A stretch of 64,000 nucleotides of DNA, taken from NCBI GenBank assembly GCA_963920635.1, contig OY987301.1, positions 16,224,501 through 16,288,500 on the forward strand. Direction: 5' to 3'. Below are positions 25,735-38,300 of the stretch, piece by piece; positions within the stretch are counted from its first letter, which is position 1, and every line of letters begins with the position of its first letter. The position numbers were made by a program, and so were the translations under genes. The notes below the pieces were generated by a model. It searched no databases, had not been told where the DNA came from, and saw nothing but the letters and a program-made list of their open reading frames with translations. The DNA comes from Pseudeuparius sepicola. Taxonomy: Eukaryota > Arthropoda > Insecta > Coleoptera > Anthribidae.

Positions 25735-28700
25735 AAATAGTACCTAAAAATAGTGTACCTAAGCTAAAATCTCGGTGACGTCATGATATTCCAGTTATTG
25801 CCAGTAGTGAACATTCATAAGTCTTGTATACAAGCATTTGTGAACATTCATAAGATATTTGCTGTATGAATATACTATTTAGCATGTTCCAGCAATATTC
25901 CAAAATTGCAACTTCATAAGGTGAACGTCCCTGTAATGTACGTTAAATGTTCAATTTGTAAATATTTAAAGAACCACTAAATTAGGAATATGTTACACAA
26001 GATATTGCGGAAATATCCCTTCTTATTCAAAACAAACATATACATCATTTGTACATTCATCTAACATATTATATTTGTATTTGCGATTAACAAATATCTT
26101 GGTTATATGCAGTTACTGCACATATTTCCTAAAATATCGTAACAATGTTTTATAAATATGGCGGAATATTTTTTGTACATTAGAAACTTATTTTGCATAA
26201 TCAAAAAATATTAGAAGCTTGATTCAATTGGCATATCGTTTTGAAATATAAGCACCCTCTATATACGTAATGGAGCGTGTTCGGAACCATGTTCATGTTA
26301 CCTTTACTTCTTATTTTGACATAAGAGAATAGGCCCCTGAAAGCAGGACGCTGCATAGTGGTAGATAAATTCCAAATTTCAAGAAAGTAAACTAACTTTA
26401 TTTTCAAATATATGGAACAGGTATCACTAAAATCACAAATTACAACTCTCGCTACTACTATACATATAATATCTTGGCGTAGACTAAATATCTTCTGGGT
26501 TCATGTCTCATGTTCCATGTCCCTGTCCGCTTAACCCACATTCCGAAATGTTCCACAGCAGAGTCGACAGAGATGACCGAACGCAACTGATCTGGGCAGA
26601 ACAGCATTGCATAACTTCCCATAAACACTATCTTAATTATTAAAGCACAGAGTACTGCAGATGATAAAAATCCGTGGTGCATGGACATGTGTGCACAACC
26701 CAGTCTGTCTATTATATTTTAATGGGCTTTATGATATCCCTGTGCGATATATTATAATCAGTTTACGGCTACTCAACACATTTCGTAACGTACGTTTCAC
26801 ATGGCGCTTGGAAAACGCAGACATGAGTTATGCGAATGTTTGTGTTCGATAAAATTTAACATAGGTACTGTCATTTGTATCAATACACAACTTTGCAATT
26901 TGATATTTAAGCCATGGTAATATATCAAAATGCAAATAAGTAATAATTGAACCTTATACCTTATAAAATAATACAAGCAAGAGAACTGTGTATCCCAGTT
27001 TTTTATTCCTCCAAAATCTCAAGCGGACATCGATATTTTGAGAAGTCCCTATTCTTGTAGTAAACTTTGTTATTTCATAACAAGTGCACGAGTACCTACA
27101 CGATAGAAATTTTAAATCAAACTAATTTCTATAACCAGCATCTTTCAAAAATCAAATTGAAATCATTCAGAAGACATAAACCGGAAACTCTCATGACAAT
27201 GTCAACTATTTCTAATTAGTTGGCTTTGACAATGGTTGCTATGGAAACCTCGGTTTCAAAGATGCTTTTCCACACTATACGGCCTGAAATGGTTGTAGAA
27301 AATAGTTATTTACCTAACAAGTGTTGAAAGTGACATTGTTCCGCAATCCGCACATGACACTAGAACAACGCATAATTCTCTTAGCAATATTTAGATATTA
27401 TTATAAATTAGTACGTATTATGTGAATGGAATACTGAAATAGTTATTATTTGGGAAATTGTAAATCACGGAAATTTATTGTTGGCAACGGTCCACAATTT
27501 TTAATTTTACACTTGTTGATCAGTATGAATACATTATTTTACTGACGGCATACGAAATGCAAAACTTGTATACCATAAAAACAAACTCTTCAATGTTTAT
27601 ATAGTAGCTAACATCTACATCTACATCCTATATGATGTAAAACGGATATTTATGTTAGTTGCCAAGTTAAAATCGCATACCTAAACCCCCGGATACCTAG
27701 ATACAGCATTTCTCCTAACACCACGTCGATTAGATCAGTAAGATTAGACGGTACTGACTGTAATCGTATCCTATTACAGCACTTAATGATCTATTTAATT
27801 GTTTACACGCATTGCTGTCATAGATCAAAGAAGTACTTAATTGTGGCCTTAAGCGCCCGAGCTCTGAAAATCTATATTTAAACTCGGGAACCAGACAATG
27901 TTTATAGTTTTTAATTAGTGGCTATTTATTAAATGGAGACGGATATATTTTTTCCGATAGAACGTTTTATTTTGGGACGCTTCCTAACCAGCTCCCTTAT
28001 AATTAAATACTCCCGAAAATATACAGAGAAGAATCTTCCTTGGTTTCTAACGCTGAAGTAAACAATATACATTTTTAAATTCCTGGGCGTGAGAACACAA
28101 AAAAATATTTTTTTGGTTTTTAACTGCAAAATTAATATGATATTTTTTATAGAATACCATTATTTGGTATTTGTGTATACTTTTTTATTGCAAACAACGT
28201 ATATATCATTTTTCTCTACTATGCAAAATAGGGCCGCCAAAATAAAATATAGGGGGGGGGAACTTTAATAAAGTTTAAGTTAGTAACTATTAATAACTTA
28301 GAACCAAAGATGATAAATTGTCTGTTAAAAAAATCTAAGTACAGCTTAGCATCATCATAATCAAAGGTTCTTGTTTTTTTGTTTTTTTGTTGAAGGTTGC
28401 GGGCAAATTTCGTTCTGCACGCCCATGGAGTCTGCACCCAAATCTCCCTCCTTTTCTCTTTTTATTCTTTTTGACAGACACAATAGGTATCGTGACATCT
28501 TTGAGGTAAGCTATATAGCGGGAAATCGCAACAATATCAATAAAAGCTTTATGGGTTGATGGTTTATCCTCGAAATGTTTTACTTTGTATTTTTCATGGA
28601 ACGGTAACGGATAAAGGTGTAGCCATAGGTAGGTATATCGATTGTGAACTTGTTGATGGAAAGTATTATTTCTTTGAGATACCTACCATGAAATTATTTT

Positions 28701-29268
28701 ACGGATTTACGACATTTATCGTGCATTTTTGGGAAAAGAGGAAGGCAAAATACAACTTCTAAATTACGAAACATCTCAAATTATTAAAGACTGGTCCGAT
28801 TATATGCTTTACTTGTATAAAAGTAAAATTTCCTTTAGAGTTCTCGTAGTTTAATTTGCTCTATGTATACAGTTTGGCCTGCTTTAACTTGATCTTTAAA
28901 TGTATTAATTTGGAATTTTCCAAGGGTACCTATCTGATGATGCCTATATCGATTATACGACTTCATTCAGTCGTAAAAACTACACACAGGACCAATAAAT
29001 TCCAACCTACAAAACAACAAACGAATCTTGAACGCACGAAACTTGAACGAATCTCACCAATTATTTTCCAACTTTTAACTTCACTTTTTCTTTGATGTTT
29101 TACTGCGCCGAATGCCCCAGTAATTCCCAACAGACACACAACACATGGCCCGATGGAATTTACGTTTAAAAATTACTACCTGAATGATCTACGTTGCGTA
29201 ATTGCACTGTGCTGCAAAAATTCGAAGTGGCGATTGTTATGTCTGAAGATATGTTACTGTTTTTTCAG
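25735..29268. other. Stretch upstream of TIMP exon 1; no coding exon recognised
   Basis: AT-rich with short random ORFs. The poly-G run at 28252-28260 is noted. A TIMP 5' UTR exon could be here but no site stands out. Confidence 0.4.
26458..26688 (-). CDS. Unassigned short ORF with hydrophobic N-terminus
   Basis: 76 codons from ATG to stop. After MSMHHGFL comes a hydrophobic stretch (SSAVLCALIIKIVFMGSYAM) that could be a signal or anchor, then a short polar region with one Lys-Arg pair (WVKR) and MRHEPRRYL. Base composition is less AT-biased than the surroundings. No family is recognised and no splice or promoter signal supports it, so it may well be a chance ORF. Confidence 0.15.
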   Translation of the reverse strand: MSMHHGFLSSAVLCALIIKIVFMGSYAMLFCPDQLRSVISVDSAVEHFGMWVKRTGTWNMRHEPRRYLVYAKILYV

Positions 29269-29271
29269 ATA

Positions 29272-29389
29272 ATGAAGGCGGAGGTGGTTATCATATCGCT
29301 GGCGTTCTTCATGAGCGCCGTTACTTTTTGCGAGGCATGCAGTTGCATGAGACAGCACCCTCAGCAACATTATTGCAACTCAGATTTTG
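29272..29389 (+). CDS. Timp: TIMP coding exon 1 (signal peptide and N-terminal Cys-X-Cys)
   Basis: Codes 39 residues plus one base of a split Val codon. It starts at ATG 29272 just after the acceptor ttttttcag and ends at a GTGAGT donor (29390). It carries the signal peptide (residues 1-22) and the metal-chelating N-terminus CSCMRQHPQQHYCNSDF. Confidence 0.95.
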
Positions 29390-32300
29390 GTGAGTATCAT
29401 CGTATTTTCAATAGGTACTTGAACTTGAATTTTTTTTAAAACTATTGCATGAAATTTCGCGCTGAAGTTTGCCTAGAAATACGGTTTTCCATATGAGGTG
29501 ATTACGTTATATTGTTTCTGGTAAACAATAGGAATGGGTAATTTTAGAAATAAGAAATCAAAGGAAGGTACGGCACTGAATGGCATTCACTTTTCACGAG
29601 TATGACGTATGACTGTTATAATAAGTTATATATGAGTTGAAATATTGGCTTTTTATTTTTTTTATTTAATTATCTTGGGCACGAACAATTAGATATTAAA
29701 TTTAAGACAAATTTTGACAAAATAAACCCCTGGACAAAATTAACGCACCACTTTAATAATTAATCTAAATGTTTACAATAAAAACACAAAATAAAACTAA
29801 GTTACTTGAATTGATAATGAACACCTACAAATTGGTCAAACATGACCTTAATTTGCCTTAATGTTACACTAATACCGTGTAGGCCCTTCTCTACCTCTTA
29901 TCACTGCATTTATACGGCGAAGCATGCTTGATATCAAATGTGATAACCCCATAGATGCTTTATAGGATTCATGTCAGGACTGTTAGGTGGCCACTATAAT
30001 CGAAGCAAGTTCTCCCCCAAAACCTTTTAGAGCCACAACCAAAAGGTACTTTAGGAGAGATATTGCAGCTGGCAAACCTTTCTCCTCGCCTTCGGCAGAC
30101 ACGCTCACGTCCATCTGGAGCTTTAAGGCTAACTCTAGTTTCATCGGAGAACAGAACTTGTTTCTAATCATTGGTGGTCCAATTCTGATGTAGTCTTGAA
30201 AAATTCAATCTCTGAACTTTGTGTTCTCTGGTAAGCAATGTTTTTTTTGGCCGGTCTTCTGTTGCTCAATCCTGCTTCATGTAAACGTCTTCTAACCGTT
30301 CGAGACGTATGATATAGCGATATTTAGAACATCTGCTAATTCGTTCTTAAGCAGATTGCTGGTGAATCTCCTGTCTCTCAGAGCACGTTGTCTCAAAAAA
30401 ACGATCATCAATTTGATTAGTGCAACGTTTTCGCCCTTGCCCTGGTCTTCGATGGTACGAGCCCGTCTCATTATGTCGTCTCACCATGCGGCAGATGCTT
30501 CCTAACAAACCAGCAACATATATCCCATTGAATATCCTTCATCCAGGAGAGTCGATGCTCGCACTGCATCCTCAATTGACAAATTCCTTTGGCGGTTCAT
30601 TTTCCTTACCTGATTTACTCGCAAATGAACTTCCCAACATGCATATAATAAAAACAACCACAAACGAGAGCTTGCGTTTCACAGACACTTTGCCTTAATA
30701 CGCACTTTTAAAAAAAATTACACAGTTTTAAGCCCGATTCATGCAGCTTCTTTATCTTTTAATTTTACTTTATCTTTGAGAAATATTAAATGTCATTGGT
30801 CAGTTCAAATCAAGGGACAAATGCCGTTGGTTATTTATTAAAGATAAAGTAAAATGAAAAGATAAAGAAGCTGTATGAACCAGGCTTTAGTCTATATAAA
30901 GTATAATACGAATTACTGTCAAAACAAAGTTACGTGACACTACGAGACCAGAATCATATCATTTGGCCCAGCCAATATTTTATTTTTTATTTTATTTTAA
31001 ACAATATTATTAAAAACAAAAGAAAACTATTAAATCAAACTATTATTATTGTAATTTGAGACATTTTTATAAACAAGTTTTACTAAGATTATAATTAGAA
31101 AACTAGATATATATGCTTAGCACGGGCGTAGCCAAGGGGGGGGGGTTTCGGGGGTTCAAACCCCCCCCCCCCCGAAATAAGCAAAATATTACCTAACATT
31201 ATACCGAAAAAATACGAGGAGTGAAGAGTTAAATTATTATTACGTTTGAATATATGTAGTAATAGTAGCGCCTAGCGCCATCTTTTGACGAGAGGCAGAC
31301 GCAGTTGCAGCCGAACTATTTTGTATTGTAGGGACACTTTGCGTTGTTTCTCGATTATTCGCCACGCCCCTCGGTCGAAATGAGCGGAACTTTGTGGAAG
31401 TTCGTGGAAGTTTCTGGACGGCTACTGGGCTGCTATATAAGCGGCGCCGCGGCGCGTGACCGCGCTTACGGTAGTATTGTTCCATGCGAACTCGAAGCGA
31501 ATAAAAGTGAAAAGTGGTGAACGAATAGTGAAGAGAATTAAGTGTACCGTGTAAGTGAGTAATTTTAGTGCGCTGTTATTCGATGACCTTGTTAAGGATA
31601 GATACGTGAATCATTATTACTGTCGAAAAATGGAGGGGAAAAAAAGGAAGGGTGATAAACTTAAAGGTATGGACTACTGGAAAAAGTGGTGTAGTCAAGG
31701 ACAAGGGGTTTCTAATAAAGAAACAAATTTGGATTTAGCTATCAAAGCTTCAGCTACCTTGCATGCTGATAAGAAGACTGCCTACCCCGAAATCCAGTTT
31801 GGAATGCCTAGATATGTGCGATAAAAACCTTTATCCTAATATTTACACATTACTACAAATCTTGGCTACCATTCCTGTATCCACTGCTACCCCAGAAAGG
31901 TCTTTCTCGAGCCTATGGAGACTGAAAAACTATTTACGAAACACTACAAGTGAAAACAGACTTAATGGTTTGGCTCTAATGAACATTCACTATGGAACAG
32001 AAATTCATGCAGATGAAGTAGTGGATATATTTAAAAGAAAAAGCCGAAGATTTCTTCTTTAATGGCTTTAGATTTAGCGCAGAGGAACGAAATTAATTTA
32101 TCCATTTCATTTAAAGTTAAGAACTTTATAAATATGTCGTAGTTTTTCGGATGAATATATAGATATTAAATTTCATGTAAGTATATTTTTGTTGTTTTAT
32201 TTACTTCTCAAACTAACCCCCCCCCAAAACTAAATCCTGGCTACGCCCGTGATGCTTAGGACACTAAGTTAAATAATGTAACAAGTATTGGCTGGGCCAA

Positions 32301-35300
32301 ATGATATGATTCTGGTCTCGTATAGTAAGCTTAAATAACAACTGTCACTGTCAAACAAAGTGCATGGCCTAAAAATATAAAAATAAAAAAATATCGAGAA
32401 AAATATGAGTGGTGCTTTAATTTTTTCCAGGAGTTTATTTCTTATCTATAGGTAGATACTTATTTACAATATTAAAGCTTCCAAAATATGCTATATTGTC
32501 AATTATATATCTATATCTTATTGCCGCTGGGACTGTCCGCGTTTTTTGCAAGTAGCTATTAACTAATTTAAGTTTTTCACTTAAAAAATATATGAGAATA
32601 AACATAAATAAACAAAGCTGAACTGTCACATTCACCAGCGTCTGTGTTTATACGTTTGTTTTTCATGACCATGCACAATGACATTTCCGCACCGGTTGCA
32701 AAAAAGAGTGGACAATGTAGTACATACAAAGATGACATTTCTTTACAGACGTAGACAAAATACTTTTTTTACTACTAACCTGAGAAATCACCATTATTTA
32801 CCTCATACCTCTAATGAGAAGTAATATTTCTCTACCTAGGTAAATAATGATAATAAAAAAATACCTAGGTAAATAATGAAAAATTTTCTATATGACATTT
32901 AAAAATTAGTGTCATTTTATCAGCTTGACAACTGAACTCCCAGGCTACTTGATGTTTTGAAGTATTTGAAAAAAGCGAGAAATGACTAAAATATGGCAAT
33001 GTTAGTAGTAAAAAAAATCTATATACACTTCGGTTGAGAAGGCCATTATTTACCTCGCATATTATATCCTGAGGCGCGTAGCGAATTTTTAATATATAAA
33101 AATGCTCGGTAAATAATGGCTGACTTCTCAACCTAGGTGTATAATATACTATTTTATCATACTTCTTTGAAAACACCTTATTTTCATCTGTTTTAGCAAT
33201 AATGAAAGATGGGGTTTTTCGGGCTAGCGCACGGAAACAGCGCATGGAAAAACTTTCCGTGCGCTGAATAAAAATACCGAATATATGGCTCTAAAATAGA
33301 AATATACAGGAAAGTAAACTAAATTTAAAAAACTCTATATGCTCTCTGATATTTAACATATACCTATTTTGAATTTTAATTCGTTAGATACATTTCTGTA
33401 ATATTTTTGACGTTTTATTCACCTTATCTGACAATAACTAATTTACAACAAAGCACCTTTGAAATAATTTGAGAGTAACCATGGAAACGCATCATACATA
33501 CCAAACACTATATTGTCTGCATTGTTTATTTTTTGTCAATTAAATTTATTATAATATTATGGCGATAAAGTGTTTTAAGTTTCCGTTTTCAAAGAAGTAT
33601 AATAAAAAATATCGTTCATTACACGTCCCGAAATAGATTTTTCCATGCTTGCACGTCACGCGCGCACGGAAAAATCTTTATTTCCAGACTCGTAATGAAA
33701 TACATATACTATTCCCACATACAGTGTGTCCCACTTAAGGACTGACCACAGCTGTAAAATTTTTATTTATAGCTCGATTTTCATAAACTTTTTTTTTGTT
33801 GGATAGAGCTTCAAAAATGGAATCAAACACATAATTCAGGTGCCTCGTGCGTTAAAGTCATGGCCCACTGAGACGGTGTTTTAGTGCTGAAATTTCGAGA
33901 AGTACTATTAGGGATTTTTTTAGAGGATAATTAATGCCAGACTCTTATTCAGCATTGTTCGAAACCCAAACGTACCAATTTGCATTGCCGTAGCTCTACA
34001 GGGACTTTCAAAATTTTTATTGCCACACATAAGGGCTGACCACCCCAGTAAAATTTTTATTTATAGCTCGATTTTCATAAACTTTTTTTGTTGGGTAGAG
34101 TCTACCGTAGAGCTTTAAAAATGGCATTAAATGCATAATTCAGGTGATTCGTGCGTTAAATTCATGGCCCACTGAGACGGTGTTTTAGTGCTGAAATTTC
34201 GAGAAGTACTATTAGGGATTTTTTTAGAGGAAAATTAATGCCAGTTTCTTGTTCATCGTTGTTGGAAACCCAAACGTACCAATTTGCATTACCATAGCTC
34301 CACAGGGTGTTCCAAAAAAATTAAAAGGAAAAGTAAGGCCAGATTATTATTAGCAGTGAGAGGTTCCAAACAAAAACGTACTAATTTGTAATTAATTTTC
34401 TTAATTTCTGGTAAGTTGGTCACATAGCTCTACAGGGTGTTTCAAAAATTTTAGTGTCCCACTTAATTAGTGACCACCCCTGTAAAATTTATATTTTTAG
34501 CACGATTTCATAAACGTTTTTTTTTTTGTTGGATAGAGCTTCAATAATGGCATTAAATGCATAATTCAGGTGCCTCGTGCGTTACATTCGTGGCCCACTG
34601 AGACGAAGTTTTAGTGCTGAAATTTCGAGAACTACTAGGTATTAGGGACTTTTGTAGAGAAAAATTAATGCTAGATTTTTATTCATGAAATTCATGAGGA
34701 ACTCATATTCTTTCAAAAATTTATTAGCGAACAAATTTTTTATTTAATTTAATATCATCAAATACATGAATAAACAACACAACATAACATAAACTCAAAT
34801 TTCAGTCATTTCAATTAGTCCTCCATTTTCTAATGCAAAATGGTACGTTTGGGTTTCCAACAACGTTGAATAAAAATCTAGCATTAATTTTTCTCTACAA
34901 AAGTCCCTAATACCTAGTACTTCTCGAAATTTCAGCACTAAAACTTCGTCTCAGTGGGCCACGAATGTAACGCACGAGGCACCTGAATTATGCATTTAAT
35001 GCCATTATTGAAGCTCTATCCAACAAAAAAACGTTTATGAAATCGTGCTAAAAATAAAAATTTTACAGGGGTGGTCACTAAAAATTTTGAAACACCCTGT
35101 AGAGCTATGGTAATGCAAATTGGTACGTTTGGGTTTCGAACAACGCTGAATAAGAATCGGGCATTGATTTTCCTCTAAAAAATCCCTAATAGTACTTTTC
35201 GAAATTTCAGCATTAAAACACCGTCTCAGTGGGCCATGAATTTAAGGCACGAGGTATCTGAATTATACATTTAATGCCATTTTTGAAGCTCTATCCAACA

Positions 35301-38300
35301 AAAAAAAGTTAATGGAAATCGAGCCATAAATAAAAATTTTACAGGAGTGGTCAGTCCTTAAGTGGGACACATTGTATACTACTCCTGGTGTTTGACTGAA
35401 GCACGTAACCTCTTATTTGATCACGTTTGAAGAAAAATACTTATAACTTAAAAAAATACTATTCCATAAAATAATCTATAATGGATATTCAATAATAATT
35501 ACAGGGACGACTTTGGTTGGGTATATGTAAATTTATTCATACGATTTTTCACCACCCGAGTAAAAACCGGTGTGCAGCTAACTAACACCCCCAGGGGACC
35601 ACTTCTGAATTAAAATTTTGATCATTAACGTTCTTTAATGTATTGGGGAAATTTTCTGTAATGTGAAAGCGGTTTAACGCATTTTGTAGTAATTGGCAGA
35701 GATCTGGATTCGATGCTGGTCCGGCAAAATATATTACGTTGTGTCGACCTCATTTCCATATTCAGGTTGTGTTGGTGCCAATTATTATTAAATTTGTACA
35801 AACACATCGACTTGGGAGTGTTTTCACACGGGACTAATTTGTTAAAATAAGTCATCTTAAGAGTTATTGTAAGCGATCATTAATTCTATTACAACAGTAA
35901 GAAGGTAAGAACGTAGGTTACCCTAATCTTTTGAACTATAGACCGGGAGTTAGTGATAGATTTATGGATGTGATTATACTCAGCATGCCTTTCAGAGGGC
36001 AATGTGATGCCTATATTCTTACGGTAATAAGGTAGGTAAAATAATCAAAGAGTCATCCTAGGTTCTTCGTATGGAAATGTGAGTCTTCATTTATTCGAAA
36101 ACTATGCCTTTTGTTGTGGTTTTAGTCAGGCTGCCATGTGTTTTAAAATGAAGTTCAAAATCGAAGCTTTCTCAGAAAACCATAGGCATACCTTCAGCGT
36201 ATACTCAAAAGGCTATGATGATCACGTGAACTTGTATTTTAATAAATATTTTTTTGTTATAAAACTGCTGAAGAAAATATATGCCATACCGTTTGCGCAT
36301 GACCAAGTAGAGTTTACATTGGATTTCATTTAATAATATTCATTGCTTTTTTGCATCACTTTGCAAGCAATGACTTGTGTAGATCACTGTAGAGTGGGGT
36401 TCTATTTTCAGCTTATTTTATCCATCCGTCTCTCCTATTGTTTATTTTCGGTAAAGAAAATCATAAATTTACTAAGTATACTATCTATATTTTTTAACTG
36501 CTCCCGATATTTTCGCGAATTTCCTCGTCACATATCCGCTATAAAACAACAATAAAACGAGACATTAGCCAAGAACAATAATAGCAGGCCAGTCCAATTA
36601 CTTTTACGAACCCTCAGTCTGGGAAACGACCTTTTCCATTTCGCATTATTGTCCGACAGGCAAACCGCGAATTACAAGACGCAAATATGCTACCACGGGA
36701 GCTTTATGTTGTCAATTACGGGATAATAAAGGTGCGCTACAATCTAAATCAATTACGTTCAATATTCAACAGCCTGGGTCGTAAACACACATTGTATTGA
36801 CGGAAATCATGGGGTGATTAGCGAAATCCAAACGCAAATCATACAAGTACGAAACTTTTCAATACAAACACAATAATTATTAGTTCTTCATATATCTCAG
36901 CTTTTTAAAACTTTCATTCCAGTGGCAAAATCTCTATATTCGAAAACTGTTCAGTATTCACACTGATGCATAAATACCTAGGTACTAAATTTTAGTTGCA
37001 CAACAATATCGTACTGCGAATTTTCTTGTTTTCGCGCGCTTTACTCCAAATATTTTATGTGTTGGAGCGGCCCACGTCCCGCATACATAAAAATCGTTTC
37101 AATTGTAAACGGAGCATTGCGTCAGGCCCACGTAATGCTTTGAAATATTTTTGGGTGCCCCGGCATTTTTGTATTAAAAGATTCACTAGTGCATGAAGTG
37201 GCATGTTTACATTATTGAATAGTAGTTGGTCGCGTTCGTACAGAGCGGAGATTGAAAAATAGTCCAGGGATGCACGCAGAATATTTGGCTGGAAAATTTG
37301 AGACATAAAGGAACCAGTGGCGTGCCAGTGACATAATTATTATGGGTATGGGAAGCGATCAGGATCTACTTTCTTGGGATCGTGCAATAGCGGGTACCAG
37401 TGGGTAAAATCAGCTTCAACCGCCTTTGAGAAAAAAATAATAAAACTAAAATTTGTGTCCCTCTTAAGGCTGGAGTAACTTTGCAGAGGAGGTTTAAACA
37501 GAAAAATTTTATACGAAAGACCCCCCTTAAACCCACCTGTAGAACACTGCCTCCAAATATTTGCACATCATTACAGAACGCCAATGTATATTTTATATAT
37601 TTTTTTAAATATAATTGGCCACTATTATTATTGCTAAGAAATTTACATTCAATGGACTCGAATAAATCGATAGAAATCCTTCGAATCGTTTTAACTCAAC
37701 AATGAATTTATTATCTATTAATTTGTTTATATTTTAGAATTGCACGTTGCATTCAATGAAACTGATTACAATTTACCGAGTTTGCTGTTGTGCAAAAACG
37801 AATGTACTTTCCAGAACGTATAGACTTCCAGCACAGCTTAATAGACCGTCAGATAGTGACAGATTCGGGTTCCCCATTTTCGCATACAAGCCTCGAAAAG
37901 GGTTGAAAACAGTGGCGTGCAAGCCACACCCGCAGACCCCGCAGTGCGGGGGGGGCCCAAGTTACCAGGGGCCCCGGGGCCCTCAGCAAAAAATCATCGG
38001 GAAATCTCAGGCACCGCTCCACCTATCAGTAGTACACTCGTTGTCTCGCTGCTCCTTGTTCTCTCTTTTACCATTGTCGTTGCTATGTGTAACCAACCTT
38101 CTGACCAGGACCACAACCACAAATCATAGATACGTTAGGTTTTAGGTTAGAGCTAGGGCAGAGATATACAGGGTGTTACTTAAGTATGTTAAAATATTTC
38201 AGGGAGATGGTCCTCAGCCAATTCTAAGAAAAAAAGTTCAGATAAACATGTGTCCAAAAATTCTTCGAATTTAATATAAGGGGTGTTAAAATACTCTAAA

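Larger units (their letters stand above)
31121..32251 (+). mobile_element. hAT element, internally deleted, perfect 8-bp target duplication
   Basis: TIR cacgggcgtagcca / tggctacgcccgtg, with the direct repeat ATGCTTAG on both sides (31113-31120, 32252-32259). Runs of G or C of 7-14 bases lie just inside each end. It keeps its 5' promoter block and the two ends of the transposase only. Confidence 0.92.
30943..32320. mobile_element. TA-flanked element holding the hAT
   Basis: TIR cgagaccagaatcatatcat continuing ttggcccagccaata at the left, with the exact inverse at 32286-32320, TA on both sides (30941-30942, 32321-32322). Without the hAT copy inside it would be about 240 bp. Confidence 0.75.
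29720..32440 (-). mobile_element. Tc1-like element interrupted by nested insertions
   Basis: The ends aaataaacccctggacaaaa (left) and the inverse near 32409-32440 (tttttccaggagtttattt) are TIRs, followed inside by gcaccact in both. The element holds a decayed minus-strand Tc1 transposase and three later insertions, so its 2.7 kb is mostly foreign. Confidence 0.7.

Noticed and set aside
30420..30698. 92-codon + strand ORF
   Set aside because: Antisense to the decayed Tc1-type transposase.
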